A stretch of 43,630 bases of DNA from Sphaerosporella brunnea (GCA_008704415.1 VXIS01000369.1:1-43630), one strand, 5' to 3'. Positions 28,789 to 40,299 are shown, numbered from the stretch's first letter. Notes: generated by a model from the letters alone, not told the origin. Made by a program: numbers and translations.

Positions 28789-31700
28789 ATCCGCATACAG
28801 CAATCAAAGGCATGTACAGGCAGCGGCAATGAGAATGGGTGGGTAAGAGGGGAGGCTGGTGCCTTCAGGATAGTTCAACGGAACACGGTTCAGCAGACGT
28901 GGTGACGGTGCAGCTTTCCCGCCATTGGATGCCCAGTGCTGGAGATTTCCCTCGAGCTTTTGGTATTCGCTGCAGTTTTCTTCTATTGACCGGCGTCTCC
29001 GCAATGTGTTGATAAACTGTTGATTCCAGCCCCGCAATCGTTTTGCACGACCGTGGCGTATCACCTCTCACCGTCACCCTGTGTGACGCCCTCGCGCTTG
29101 ATACGCCACGCCGTATAAATCGTGCGCGGCGTATCACTGTGTATCTCTCTCGGGGCGACATGGTGTTTCCACTGAAAGCTGTGGACACCCATCCCAGGCG
29201 GCGTTCTCTTACGAAATCAAGAATGACATGCAGTTTCTCTGTAACATCGGGATTTTCAGTCGTAGCCTGCATATTGATTGGCACCCCAAATGCAGCACCC
29301 ATAGGAGTGGTTGCCCACATATACCCACACATTCCATCATGCACGGGCTGACGGCGCACATCGTGCGCCATGCATTTCCGCGTGGGGTTTCAGCGGTGCG
29401 GCGAGTGATGCCTTACGCACTTGCAACCCTTGCCCGAACCACCGCGGTCGCTGGCAACCTTGCCTTGACGATCGGTGTGCGTTTCGCCGTCACGCGTCAA
29501 CGCTCTGTGACGGCTTGATGCGCACAGCCGGGGACGATGATCATCGCCGGCGCCACGGTAGCTCCACCTGGTTCTGCCTCCTTCCGCCGTCCCGCTTGCA
29601 TGCATCTTGCATTGCCCAAGTCACGGAACCCCGTTTAGGCGAACTTGACAGTTTCCTTCGAGCTGGAGTGGAGTGGACTCACTTTGTGCTCAGTATCTCC
29701 GTTCGCCTGTATGTTGATTCGTTTGGTGACTGTTAGAGTGTTGCTGGTGCTGAGATCTCGACCGTAGAAATCCCAGGTTTCATGTTACGTTAGCAGAATC
29801 CCGCCTGTGGCGATTGCTTCGCACGAAGCAGCTTGCTGACAGCCGTCCACCAGTCAGACGCGTGCTCAGCCTAAAGCGAGACTGTCCGGCAGGCATGGTG
29901 GAAGATCATGCGCGCGCACCTGCTCTGGGAAATACCCCACGAGGCCCAAACGGGTACACTGAAAACCAATGTGCGCACGCTGCGGTTGACTCGGCCCGGT
30001 CTCAATTAATAAGCCCGCGATGAAGGCCCGATTACGAAGAAAAAAAAAAACATTTTCACAGCGTCAAACTGGATATATTCACTCCACGTCTGGATGCGGT
30101 CAATACTGGGACACTGGATATGATTTGAATATGGTCACACCCTGCAGATTGAACGCATACGACGTATCAGACTCGGCCGTGTTGGTTGCTCTTGCGGTGC
30201 GCCATGCTGTTCCCCGCTTTGACTATGTATGGCGAGGTGCGACCACAGGTCCCCAACATGGTTACGATCGCGGTTCCCAGCTGCCTGCCGCAGCATCACC
30301 TTTGGTTGGATTCAGTCAGCCGTGCAGCTGATAGTACCAGAATCAAAACAACTGTGAGGCGACGCGTCTCCCCGGGAAGCGCCGTTTGCGGCGCTTGCGT
30401 TATTTGCCAGCGGACTGATACGGCATTCGCAGTAGATACTAGATACGTCGGGGAGCAATCGGCTTGCCAAGGGGCCGAAAGAGACAAGGACGTGGGGGAG
30501 ATTTATCTGTCCTGCGCGATATGGACTGAGAGCTGGACAGTGCGGCACTGATTATTCCCCCGCGCCCGTTCCGGCGGAACCACTGGGAACGCAATCTGCT
30601 AGCACCGCCTACAACCTCGACCACGGACCGAAGAACGGCACACCACTCCAAACACTGCGCCCAAGGCTCCGCGCCTGCCACACTAATGGAACGTTCCGAG
30701 AAGATATGCATGCCGCCAGTCGACATGCTGTCTTCTGGGTAATGACACCCTCCTGCAACACGCCGTGTACCCAGACAATGCAGCACGCAGTGGCGACGAC
30801 GGTGGCCCGGGAGCTGCCAGATGCTGTTCTGCGTTCCTGTGCTTCGACGCCTGTGGCGTGCGGACCTGAAGCTGTCAATCGCAACTCTTCGAAACCTGGA
30901 CGAACCGGATGCCGCCCGGGATACCGGTGAGATGCACAGGATACAGACGACTCTGCACTGCAAAGACCACTTGGTGCGCGATGCACAACGCAAGGCTGAG
31001 GGAGACCAGGTTGGGCATGGTTCTCCGCTGCACGAACACCGTGAACCAGGCCATCGCCAATGCCAGTGCCGGATTCGAGCAGACCAACAACCGTCAATGC
31101 GACACCTGCCGAAGCCAGGCGACCCAGACTGTTACAATCACGAACAGCTTGAACACCGAGCATGGAATTCTGCTAGTCGAGCCTTCCCCCGGACACCCTG
31201 TTACCGATGAAGACGGATACTGTGGCGATTGGCAGCTCTGCGCTGGCCTCCTCCCCGGGGCGCAGAGCCTTTTTCAGAGATGCAGACGTGTTCCATCTCC
31301 ACCACCCACGTGCGCGTTTGCCGCGCGCCGCCGTCATATCGAACACCATAGACAACTCGGTCGAGGGATTTTTCGGAGCACGAAACGCCGCTTGTTTTGT
31401 TGCATGTGCTCACTGTGACACCAGACCCCGTGCAGGATCGCGGAGAGGAGAACGGCCTCGTTGTCGATGTGCCACCCGCACAGCTCAGGCTGTTCTGGGT
31501 GCTCAGGGTCCGGTATTACCGCTACTGGCAGTGGCGGATTCCGCCTTCGCCGCCTTGCCCGACGTGCCCGCAGGCGCTCTTCTTCCAGCAATTCTCCACG
31601 CAGTTGCGCCTCGCCCACTCGGAGTCATTCATCAGATGGAAGGAAGCCGCCGCCCATTGAGTGGAACAAACGCACATTGGTCGGCTGCAGCATGACTTTG

Positions 31701-32130
31701 TCGCCGCCCACCGTTTTGCTTGTCTTGCAGTGTAAAGACATCAATATCGGGGGGCATCAATTCCGTCTGCTATATCGACCGTTCTGTTAGCAGTGATGTT
31801 GGACTGCAACAACGAGGCTTGTCTTCTCGCGTGGGGCTGTGGTAGAGAGTGAAAATGAGAAGGCCTGGGGGGTTTTTTTTCTGAAGCACCCACTAACGCT
31901 AACGCTGTCCAGCGTGCTCCGGTCCGTTGTAACACTTGTAAAGGCGTGGGTCGTGATGCTCGAACCTGCACTCAGCCTCATATGTTAATCTACTGTCGAA
32001 TGGGAGGCGTATTAAAGAGCGGGATGGAGGGTTCGCAGAAGCATTACGGGCGTTAAATTCATTTTGATTTTCCAGTACAAGGTCCGGGTAGTTTGATCGT
32101 GGTATTTGAGTCCCACCCGAGTGGGCTGAA
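28789..32130. other. Unassigned region with only weak open frames
   Basis: The longest frames are on the minus strand (28,865-29,371, 168 residues; 30,439-30,993 and 30,609-31,163, 184 each) and are Arg/Ser/Gly-rich without a motif I know. A hydrophobic minus stretch (NPALALAMAWFTVFV, 31,090-30,875) and an Arg-rich stretch (ERLRARRARRRRRNP, near 31,560) could be remnants. GGCGTATCAC or its complement occurs three times in 29,052-29,140. I cannot support any gene here. Confidence 0.3.
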
Positions 32131-32132
32131 GG

Positions 32133-32160
32133 GCATTTTGCCAAATAATCTAATATCGAG
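32133..32160 (+). repeat. 28-bp word shared with 38,556-38,583
   Basis: GCATTTTGCCAAATAATC followed by TAATATCGAG. The other copy differs at two positions. No further similarity is visible around it, so it may be a short relic of a mobile-element end. Confidence 0.6.
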
Positions 32161-32858
32161 TGACGGTGTGCTCTTTGGTGCACGCGCGGTATGTATCTAC
32201 GGGTCCCTAACTCTAACCCTCACCCGTTGCCCCCTGTGGCCTCTTCCTGTGTGCCGGAATCTGAGCAATCCAGGTCAGAGTCATCCTGATTGCTGCTGCC
32301 CGGTTCCGTGGGGATGATGCAAGCCTGATTTCCATTTCGCAATCGAGTGAGTCCGTAGCCAGATGGCCATGCAGGCGCGGACGCGTCACCGGCCTCAGAA
32401 AGGCGAGCGGAGGTCAACAAGAGGGTAGGTAGCTCAGGCTGTGAGGAGGTCAACATGCTGCGGGAGATGTTTGACCGCAAGCATGCACACGGCTTCGGTT
32501 CGGGTCCTGCGAGTATAATGCTGTGTACTTGACGCTCTCTCCAGGGGCATCCGCCAACCTTTGCCCCTCTGTTCTTCTGCACCTGTTCCTTGCATGATTT
32601 CTGTCACTCTGAGCCTTTACTTGCAAAACCACCGCGGCACCGCTGGTGACCCGACTATCCGCAACGCTCGGTGCAGCGCTTGGTGCGCTTCCGAGCGATC
32701 TGCAGCGATTCATGTCTGGTGGTGGTGTGCACCTCAGCACCGCCGTTTCAGCCGCATGAATCCCCACCTCACCACGCCGCCACACTTCGAACACTGACAA
32801 CGGCAGCGATGCTTGGCATGCAAGGACGAAGAGCTCACATGAGCAGCACGTGCGCAAT
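32161..32858. other. No gene recognised
   Basis: Open frames exist on both strands (for example minus 32,450-32,857, 135 residues, rich in Cys, Arg and Ala) but none shows a motif. Confidence 0.3.
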
Positions 32859-33086
32859 CAGTCTAGTCCGGGCTGGCTGGCTGCGGGCGGGCTGCGTCTT
32901 TGCATGTAAAAGTCGCGAATTGGTACAGAGTGATAGCCAGTGCAGCAACAATGATCTGCATTCCTCACACCCGAGCAACCGCTCACGCAGCCGCCAGCCG
33001 ACGAGTTGAAAAGCGATCCTGGCTTAGTGATCGGTCCAGCGCAGCCCAACGCAGCCAGCCCGGCTGGCTGGCTGTCGACAACACTG
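32859..33086. mobile_element. Degraded hAT MITE (CAGTGTT...GCCAGCC family)
   Basis: The right end, inverted, reads CAGTGTTGTCGACAGCCAGC, close to 3,211-3,665. The left end reads CAGTCTAGTCCGGGCTGGCT. The flanks TGCGCAAT and CAGCGAGG do not match, so one end may be false or the target copy has decayed. Confidence 0.5.
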
Positions 33087-34172
33087 CAGCGAGGCAGGTA
33101 GATCGGATTCCGGCACTGGACAAGCCTCCCCGGCGCGCTTTCGGATGGCGCAGACCACCTGCCAGCGTTCACCAACCGTACAGGCGATCTGTCCAGAGCC
33201 ACCGTCCTCAAAACGCGCAACCTCATCCTCAGCGGTGCGTGCGATTGCGGTCGCCGCTGAGCCGCGATGTGACCCCTAGGTTTGGCGGGTGGTAAGTGTG
33301 GTGGCCATTTTGGCGTCTCAAAACCGTGGCGTGCTGACCGGCAATCTTCTTGCAGACATACACGGCTTGGCGGGAAAAGTTCTCGGGTATATATACCTGC
33401 TCTCGCTCCCGCAACCAAGCACAACAATCCACACTGCAATCTCTTCGCAAATACGATGCTCTCTTCGGTTCTCTATTGCGGTTCATTCGACACGCCTCTC
33501 TCCGCGCCGACCATCCTCCTGCGACGATACTGTTGTTTGATCGTGTTCAGCCAGCGCATGCGAGTGACGGTCAGTGCAGCTAGTTTGCGCGTGGCGTCGA
33601 CGCGGTGATGTTACCTAGCCACATTCAAGGCGTGGAAAGTACATCAAAACCTCTCTCGATTCAACGAATACCTTTATCGGCATCGCGCCACGTTTGCCTT
33701 TGCGCAAACATACCGTTCAATAAAGGTAAGTTGCTCTACGCCTATCGGGCCCAGTGCTGGATGAGAGTTAGGAGGAGATATGTAAGGGTGGAGGAGGACG
33801 AGTGGTTATTATGGGAAAACTCTTTGCGGTTGAACAGGACATGTGGTTTAGGATGCGGCGTTGGAGGGATCAAATTAGGGGCGTTCAATGCGATCGGGTT
33901 CAAATGTCGATGGCGACGACGGTCTTCGCAACCAGTTAATCGGCAATCCAGGCAAGCGGACCTGCCTTCTGCACCGCCTTCGCTGCTTTCCTTCGAGTGG
34001 GAGAATTTACCCGGACCGCGGACTTGAGCGCGTTCTTCTTCATCTTCGGGGATGAGGAGAAACTTAACGACACTGGGAGCGGGATGTGCTCGGCGTTTCG
34101 TTTGCTTGCATGTCGAAGTGGTGTATACTCTATGGGATCCGAGTATGAACGGGTGCAACAAAGCAGAACTAG
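33087..34172. other. No gene recognised; possible core promoter at 33,388
   Basis: GGGTATATATACC at 33,388-33,400 is followed by CA-rich sequence (AAGCACAACAATCCACAC) and an ATG near 33,455, a plausible fungal promoter or LTR core. The frame after it is short (MLSSVLYCGSFDTPLSAPT). The frames at 33,605-34,027 plus and 34,203-33,742 minus overlap and neither is convincing. Confidence 0.3.
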
Positions 34173-34624
34173 AGTATCTGGAACGTGAACAGAGCCCAGT
34201 CACCTCAGCTGGGACGAGATAATGAGCCGCGTGGCCTAAGCTGGGAAGTGACCATCTTTCTCGAGTGAGTGGAACCTGAGCAGAGCCCCGTCACCTCAGC
34301 TTGGACGAGATAATGAGCCGCGTGGCCTAAGCTGGGAAGTGACCATCTTTCTCGAGTGAGTGGAACCTGAGCAGAGCCCCGTCACCTCAGCTGGGACGAG
34401 ATAATGAGCCGCGTGGCCTAAGCTGGGAAGTGACCATCTTTCTCGAGTGAGTGGAACCTGAGCAGAGCCCCGTCACCTCAGCTGGGACGAGATAATGAGC
34501 CGCGTGGCCTAAGCTGGGAAGTGACCATCTTTCTCGAGTGAGTGGAACCTGAGCAGAGCCCCGTCACCTCAGCTGGGACGAGATAATGAGCCGCGTGGCG
34601 TAAGCTGGTATTGTGACGATCTTC
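34173..34624 (+). repeat. 91-bp tandem array, about 5 units
   Basis: TCGAGTGAG recurs at 34,261, 34,352, 34,443 and 34,534, exactly 91 bp apart. Units 2 to 4 are almost identical, differing for example by AGCTTGGACG against AGCTGGGACG, while the first and last are diverged. Each unit contains GTCACCTCAGCT and, inverted, AGCTGGGAAGTGAC, so each can fold. A lone unit is at 18,546-18,620. The array ends just before the recombinase pseudogene. Confidence 0.95.
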
Positions 34625-34739
34625 CTTGTGTGAGTGATCAAGCTTATTACCGGTATGCAACCTTACTGGTGGGTCAACTGCAGCCTCCGCCTGGAGCCGA
34701 ACCCTCAAGCCACCGGCTTCTCGTTCTCCTTCTCCTTCC

Positions 34740-35214
34740 CCACTTAGTTCCACAGGCTGCGTACCTTCCGCAGCTTGGTGTGGATGTTTCCTTTCGTCAA
34801 GCTCCAGCTTTCTTATACCAACAACGTAGGACATTACCCGCTGATCTGTACAGTTCGCGGAGGACGACTCCCGCGCCTACTTAACACTGCCCTGCCTGCA
34901 TCGAAGACAGATCCCTTCCGAATACCCATCACAATCACATTTGCTGCTGCAACCGACGCCGCATGCCGCGTCAAACCACTCCCCCGGCTCTTCGAGAAAC
35001 ACCCGCTCCCAAGCTACAGTCCGCTCTTTACGCTTGCTGGCAGCGCCCCTGACCCCCCGCCTTCACACGTACCAAGGCCATCAACCGGCTCCGAGACATT
35101 CTACTGGAGCTCGGCATCTCAGCCAACTATACTCCGGACACTCCTTTAGGCGGGGTGCTGCAACCTGGGCCCGCTCCATTGGCATTCCTGACGCCGACCT
35201 ACAGCTACTGGGCT
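34740..35214 (+). pseudogene. Tyrosine-recombinase (integrase-like) pseudogene
   Basis: One plus frame reads ALPASKTDPFRIPITITF (about 34,890-34,942) and RLFEKHPLPSYSPLF. Another, at 35,060-35,130, reads RTKAINRLRDILLELGISAN. After a one-base shift near 35,130 the frame reads YSGHSFRRGAATWARSIGIP and DADLQLLG. The HSFRRG box (H at 35,139, R at 35,148-35,153) followed by ATWA...G...QLLG is the conserved C-terminal core of tyrosine recombinases, with SKTDPFR as the usual upstream Lys-bearing strand. The expected GRW and catalytic Tyr are lost after LLG. Similar proteins occur in basidiomycetes as Crypton-like or DIRS-like recombinases. Subfamily cannot be fixed. Confidence 0.65.
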
Positions 35215-35584
35215 GCATACATATACCATGTCTGTCGCCGGCTGCAGACCTTGCCTCCGCCCCCCCGAGGGGGCCACTAGCTGCCAGCTGCCGGCTGCCC
35301 ACTGGGGCCCGGGTCTGGGTGGTTTGGGACGAGGAGCTGTCGGCAGCTTCGCTGCCGCACCCGGGCAAACACAGGAGAAGGAGGCTGAGGATGGAGTGGC
35401 GGACGAAGGATGAGGATGGATCCGGAGGGAAGGAACGAGGATAGGAATGGAGTGGAGGATTACTTGCTCTGCTTTATTTACCTGTCGGCTCCGGCGCTTG
35501 TTTGGGGTTTGGTTTCAATGGGTATTTGCTCGCGGGCGCGATAGTTGCTAGGTTCTTACTGTCTAGGAGTTATTCCTGACGGGT
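35215..35584. other. No gene recognised
   Basis: GC-rich sequence containing GGATGAGGATGGA-like short direct repeats near 35,400-35,450. It follows the recombinase break. Confidence 0.35.
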
Positions 35585-36195
35585 ATCTGGGTGGGGATAG
35601 ATTTGAATACAGGCGGAGAATGAGCGTCGTTTGACGCCCTATATGTGAGAGTTTGAGCTCATTCCATACAGAGTAAAAGCGGGTATAAGGTCTTGACCTG
35701 GAGAGCCACAGGACTCCACGCGCGCGCCCATCCCACATTACAACCATCCATGGGGGGATAGATTTGAATATAGGGTGAGAATGAGCGTTCTTTGTTGCCC
35801 TCTATCTGTAAGTTTGAGCTCATTCCATAGAGAGGAAAGTGCGGTATTACCTGTTGACCCCAAGACGCACAGGACCCCCCGCGCGGTCATCCCACCTGAC
35901 AAGACTCGATGGCGGAATAGACTTGAATACAGGGGAACAATGGACGTCCTTTCATGTCCTATATCGGTAAGTTTGCGCTCATTCCATAGAGAGTAAAGGC
36001 TGGTAGCACATTTTGACCCTGAGGAGAGCCACAGGACCCCCCCGCGCGGCGCTCCCACATGACAACCCTCGATGGGGGGGATACACTTGAATATAGCCGG
36101 TGAATCAGCGTCCCTTTGATGCCGTATATCTTTAAGTTAGGGCCCATTTTATAGAGAGTAAAGGCGGTTATCGCCTTTTGACCGGCGAGCGGCAG
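35585..36195 (-). repeat. Satellite locus F, about 4 units
   Basis: Reverse-oriented. The GCCCTATAT-type landmark falls near 35,637, 35,798, 35,957 and 36,121 (about 160-bp steps). The last unit breaks off at TTTTGACCGGCGAGCGGCAG, where a hAT-like end starts. Confidence 0.9.
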
Positions 36196-37064
36196 CAGTG
36201 CTCCTCACGGGCCGGGTCTGCCTGGACGGTCTGCCATAGTCCAGTCAAGTCCGCGCTCGACAGAGGACTGAAGCGATCCAGTCCGCGATTGATCCAGGAC
36301 TGGTAAAACTGGTCCATGCGTTCGGAGGACTGGACCAGCCGGCAGTCCTTACTTATGCAATGTCTATATGCAATGAGGGTGCGAGCCGTGCGCATCGTGG
36401 TGTGGCCAACATGCGCGGAAGAACAAATAAATCCCTATCTTTGCCACCGTCACTGCGCCACCATGACTGCGGCTGCAAATTTTGAGTGGTATTCAATCTG
36501 GGTGCCACTCCATCGGCAGTCCTAGCATCGTGAGCCTGTTGCCACCCAATACAACCACCTCCGAACGTCATCACTGCGTGTACGATACGCGACGTGTACG
36601 ATACGCGACTGGGCTCTGAGACCCTGAATAGAAACTCTCATTGCCATCAAACTCTAAGTCACTCACTACGTGCCAGATTGGAGCCTGAGCAGTGGGATGG
36701 GCTCATCAGCGCGAGCCATCCTGCTTGAGAGGATGCACAATGTGCGCTGTATCCGGCAACTCAATGGGGCTACGGTTGCATAGCATGACCGTGAGGCATC
36801 ATGGAGTTTTGCAGCGTGCGGACGATACACTAACTATATGGCTGGGTATGGGTTATGAGGGCGCGGGCGGTTTGAATATAAAATCCTTATGTAATACATT
36901 GCTCCGTAGGAAGTATCCAGTCAACTGGATCGCCTGCAGACTGTCTATTCCATACTGCCCCAAAGGACCGCTGGTCCCGGGCAATCTCTCGGACTAGAAT
37001 GCGTGATGTGGTCGAGGTCCGGTCCGCGCTCAGGAATGGTCGGACTGGACTGTGAGGAACACTG
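36196..37064. mobile_element. Possible hAT element, 869 bp, without target duplication
   Basis: The left end is CAGTGCTCCTCACGGGCCGG. The right end, inverted, is CAGTGTTCCTCACAGTCCAG. Subterminal GTCCGCGCTC lies near both ends, and AGTCC/GGACT words crowd the left 180 bp. The flanks AGCGGCAG and ATCACTGG do not match. Interior frames are unrecognised. It could be two separate element ends. Confidence 0.45.
36577..36608 (+). repeat. 16-bp perfect tandem duplication
   Basis: CGTGTACGATACGCGA occurs twice in direct succession. Confidence 0.9.
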
Positions 37065-37245
37065 ATCACTGGTAATCACTCAGCGTCTGGTATGGTAAAT
37101 TCTCGGGTTCCATGTTAAGCGACCGTGTTGCGCCACCGCTGCGGCTCACTTTGCTGTATATATGTAGTGATGCTGAGCTAAGTAAGTTAGGTTGTTGTGG
37201 GTTGTTTGCGAAGTTGGTTGTGTGGCGGTGTGTGTCGTTGATTTT

Positions 37246-37893
37246 GGCATTGTTCGATCACCTCCCACGACTCCCAACGGCTCATCTCCCATACAACTCT
37301 CTCGCAAACCTGTTTCTCAACCTGGCGGTGGTTCTGGACCTACCTTTCGCCCAGCACCAGCAGCAACACCAGCAGAATGGCAACAGGAACAGGATGCTCA
37401 CTGGACTGCCCAGCAGCAGTGACAGCGCGACCAGGAAGCCAGACAGACGAGGAACGAGCACCAGCTGCAGGTGCTGCCTGGTCGGATTCAAGACATGTTG
37501 GACGACAAGCTGAAGGCTGTTCTGGCTGCACGTTAAGAAAACGCTGACCCCGCTCCGCCCTCCCCACCCAGACTGTTGCCTGCCCCGCCCTCGCCGCACG
37601 CCGAGTGGCTATCCCCCCGCCAAGAATCTCGCCTTCGCCGCGCCTGTGGTCGTGCGTCCCCGCCGCTTAGCCCTCCCGCAAGCGCCGTGCGATGGTCAAA
37701 TTGGAGCTCAGCAAGACCCGTCATAACGGCCCGGCCTCGCCGGACAGTCTTGCTGCACGTCGCAAGCCGATCAAATACGGCAAGCAATATGCGGAAAAAA
37801 TCCGTTTCAATTCACAATCTCAAATACAGGTTACGGATGATGAGGATTCCGCAGAGAACCAGGAATCTTCTTCTTCAGCTTCTTGGAAAATGA
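37246..37893 (+). pseudogene. LYTFGTS-family protein, copy 3, internally deleted
   Basis: GGCATTGTTCGATCACCTCC at 37,246 is the family 5' module. After about 35 bp of unrelated sequence the coding match resumes at 37,318 with NLAVVLDLPFAQHQQQHQQ, so the start codon, TDEK and LYTFGTS parts are deleted. The C-terminal match to copy 2 continues through the Gln-rich segment and the Pro/Arg-rich stretch to IKYGKQYAEKIRFNSQSQIQ and SAENQESSSSAS, best preserved here. Stops near 37,513 and frame changes make it a pseudogene. The terminal basic then Ser-rich tail suggests nucleic-acid binding or nuclear targeting, by composition only. Confidence 0.55.
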
Positions 37894-37945
37894 TTTTACA
37901 ACGGCAAACCTCTATTCCACTTTCCTCCAAAATGCCATCGGTCGG

Positions 37946-37968
37946 AAAAAAAAAAAAAAAAAAAAAAA
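37946..37968. repeat. A23 homopolymer
   Basis: Twenty-three A lie about 50 bp after the end of the LYTFGTS copy 3 match. This could be a poly(A) tail of a retroposed copy, but copies 1 and 2 do not show the corresponding end. Confidence 0.9.
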
Positions 37969-38357
37969 GTAGAATAAATAAAGAAAAGGAAAGCGTTATT
38001 TGCCCCTGTGTTTTCCGTGTTTGCACTCGACTCGATAAGTTCACCTTCAGCGAGCCAGACTGTGTCGACAACGTCGATGCACTGTCGAAGTGGTGAGAAG
38101 TTGATCCAGGTGCTACCGTGATCGTCGTGACCGGGCCGACCACCCACTGTATCACCGTGCAACACGTTTTCAAGCAGGTGCAGGCTTTCCTTCTCTCGCC
38201 GGTTGCGCTCGAAGAGTTTCCTGACCATATACATGCTTTCGTACGGTACAGTTTCAGTTAAATATGAAAATCTGATCTGAACAAACGTCAACTAAAGAAG
38301 AATGAGAAACGTTTCTTCTGACGTCGCCTCTGACCTTGCCCACGCCTGATCAGACTG

Positions 38358-38389
38358 TCACCCCACCAGACGCTCACCCCACCAGAAGC
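38358..38389 (+). repeat. 16-bp tandem duplication
   Basis: TCACCCCACCAGACGC is followed by TCACCCCACCAGAAGC, one mismatch. Confidence 0.85.
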
Positions 38390-38555
38390 TCGTCGCGCAA
38401 CCTCACTCATACCATCAGGCAGCTAGCGCCCAGGAGGGCTGGTTGTGCACTCCCTGAGCATCCTCTTCGAATTGAACTACGCCAGTGGTAGGCAGTTCAT
38501 TTCAACTGCGGCAGTCCTGATCTCCACGCTGTAGGATCCGCATATTGACGGGGAT

Positions 38556-38583
38556 GTATTTTGCCTAATAATCTAATATCGAG
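38556..38583 (+). repeat. 28-bp word shared with 32,133-32,160
   Basis: GTATTTTGCCTAATAATC followed by TAATATCGAG. It lies just beyond the 3' end of the minus-strand ERWRALADDP copy. Confidence 0.6.
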
Positions 38584-38639
38584 GGTACGCAGGGCAAATA
38601 ACCGTCAATTAATTTGAGTTATCTTTTCGCGTTTTATTG

Positions 38640-39025
38640 TCTATCAATGCAGGCAGTACATGTTGCTTTCTTTCCGTATGCCCTCGACCATCTTCCAGGA
38701 CATCATCCTAATCATCAAGTTCAGTATCTGCTGGTAAGAATACAAGAAATATTCCTTCCCCCCGGGTCTCCCCTGGCCCAAACTATTCCAAATACCGAAA
38801 ACACAGCATTGTAACCTTCGGATCATCGGCCAAGGCTCTCCACCGTTCCTCGCTCGCAACCAGGAACGCCTTCGTGTCGGACATCGCATTCCCGTTTGAC
38901 AAGTCAGCCATCAATAGACTTCCCGACATTGGGGGTCCCAAGAATGGCACGAGCCTTCCAGCTAGACAGAGCCAGGACCAGTTGCGTGGTATTGCCAGCG
39001 TGGTTCCTTGAACGTTTACCACCAT
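38640..39025 (-). pseudogene. Unknown ERWRALADDP-family fragment, copy 2
   Basis: The minus strand opens with an ATG at 39,025 (MVVNVQGTTLAIPRNWSWLC), then MADLSNGNAMSDTKAFLVAS, EERWRALADDPKVTMLCFRY and a stop. After frame changes the match to copy 1 continues with ADTELDD and EDGRGHTERKQH. This copy has an SDT insertion missing from copy 1. The shared coding and 3' non-coding sequence suggest a gene or element end mobilised as a block. No domain is recognised. Confidence 0.45.
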
Positions 39026-39391
39026 AATCGATGAGCGGGGGGTAGAGTCTTAGGGTTATGATGATCGTGCATTCTACAGTTGCAATCTTGCTTTCAGTGT
39101 GCCTGATATTTGACCAACGCTAAGCCGGCAGGTCCTCCCAGTCTCCGAAGACTTAGGATCGCGTGGGTGGGAGCGAACGAGACCCGTGTGCGGTGAGGAA
39201 CAGAAGGGGCGGCGTGGCCGGCCATCCACCATGGTGCAGCGTCTCTGTTGCCAGCCAGCGGCTCACCGTGACATGTATTGCTATGTATACGTGAAAGTTG
39301 CTGTACGATATCAGGCGCGCGCGGCAAAATTCAAATAACAATATAAACACGGGCCCAAACGACGGCTGGCAGCGAGGGAACGAGAAACAAG

Positions 39392-40133
39392 ATGATCGAA
39401 AAAGCGAGAAATCCAAGTTTTTTGGAGGGGTCCAGTGCGCGCGTCGATGATGCCCCGGACACGCAAAACCGCAGCCAGATTGCCGGCTCCTCCCTCCCAC
39501 AAAAGCCTCGGCGCCGTTCCGTGAATGTGCCTACTATCTGCACAATCGCCACGACAAGCCACAACGCTGGAAAACGCATGCTCGCATACCAAAACGATCA
39601 CCGACGCCTCGTTTCTGAGAAGGACATTCTCGAGTTGAAGGTTCAGTGAGCCCTCAGCGGCGTGCTGGAGACGAGCGGGCTGAGCGCAGCGGAGGCCAAG
39701 CGCGTGGCAGCCGATCTCCACGATCGAACAGACTGGCAACCCCACCAGCCGGCGATCCGTCGTGCTTTCGGGCGCAATAGCGGCCTTGCGGGCATCGCCG
39801 TGAAGTTTATGCGGTGTTTGATTCGGAGACTCGATCCGATATGGGACGAGAAATATCCCGTTGTTGGTCATCTGAACGATCCAAATGAGCCGCTGCTGAT
39901 ACACTACCCCTCTCAACCGCAGGCGGAGCCCAATGTTCACCTCGACGTCGGCCCGGACCAGCCAAGACCGCGACCCGCTCTCGCTGCTTTTTTTCGAAGT
40001 CCGTAAATTTCGAGGAATGTGACCGAATGTTGGCTGAGCTCTCGGGGGGTGTTGACAATCTGAACTCCATCGTCGGTGAGCAGCAGCGGTTGAACGGCGA
40101 AGTGCTTCGAGACCGTGGGGAGCCGGTTGTCTG
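39392..40133 (+). pseudogene. Unknown coiled-coil-like protein, one stop and one frameshift
   Basis: The plus frame reads MIEKARNPSFLEGSSARVDD, then QNDHRRLVSEKDILELKVQ and a TGA at 39,647. The same frame continues LSGVLETSGLSAAEAKRVAA, FMRCLIRRLDPIWDEKYPVV and HLNDPNEPLLIHYPSQ. At a T-run near 39,990 the frame shifts and goes on with EECDRMLAELSGGVDNLNSI to a stop near 40,133. Heptad-like Leu spacing suggests coiled coils. The opposite strand has an uninterrupted 452-residue frame over the same bases, but it is Arg/His/Ser/Pro-rich. I favour the plus strand on composition. No family recognised. Confidence 0.4.
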
Positions 40134-40299
40134 AAGGGGTGTGCGTGCTGCAGCTCTTTTTGCTGCGATGGTTCCCCCCCGGGTGGGGGAAAGATGCTGG
40201 CTACTGTGTTTGAGTCAAAACGGGAAAAGCAAGATAAAAAAATAAAGAAAAAAAGGTGATCAGCGTGTGATACCGTCGTGGTTCGACGGCTCTTGATCC

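Noticed and set aside
30439..31163. Possible multi-pass membrane protein on the minus strand
   Set aside because: Hydrophobic stretches are in different frames and no family motif could be followed across them.
39311..40290. Central and C-terminal part of the 452-codon minus frame as a gene
   Set aside because: Composition is rich in Arg, His, Ser and Pro and the opposite strand looks more protein-like; kept only as a question.
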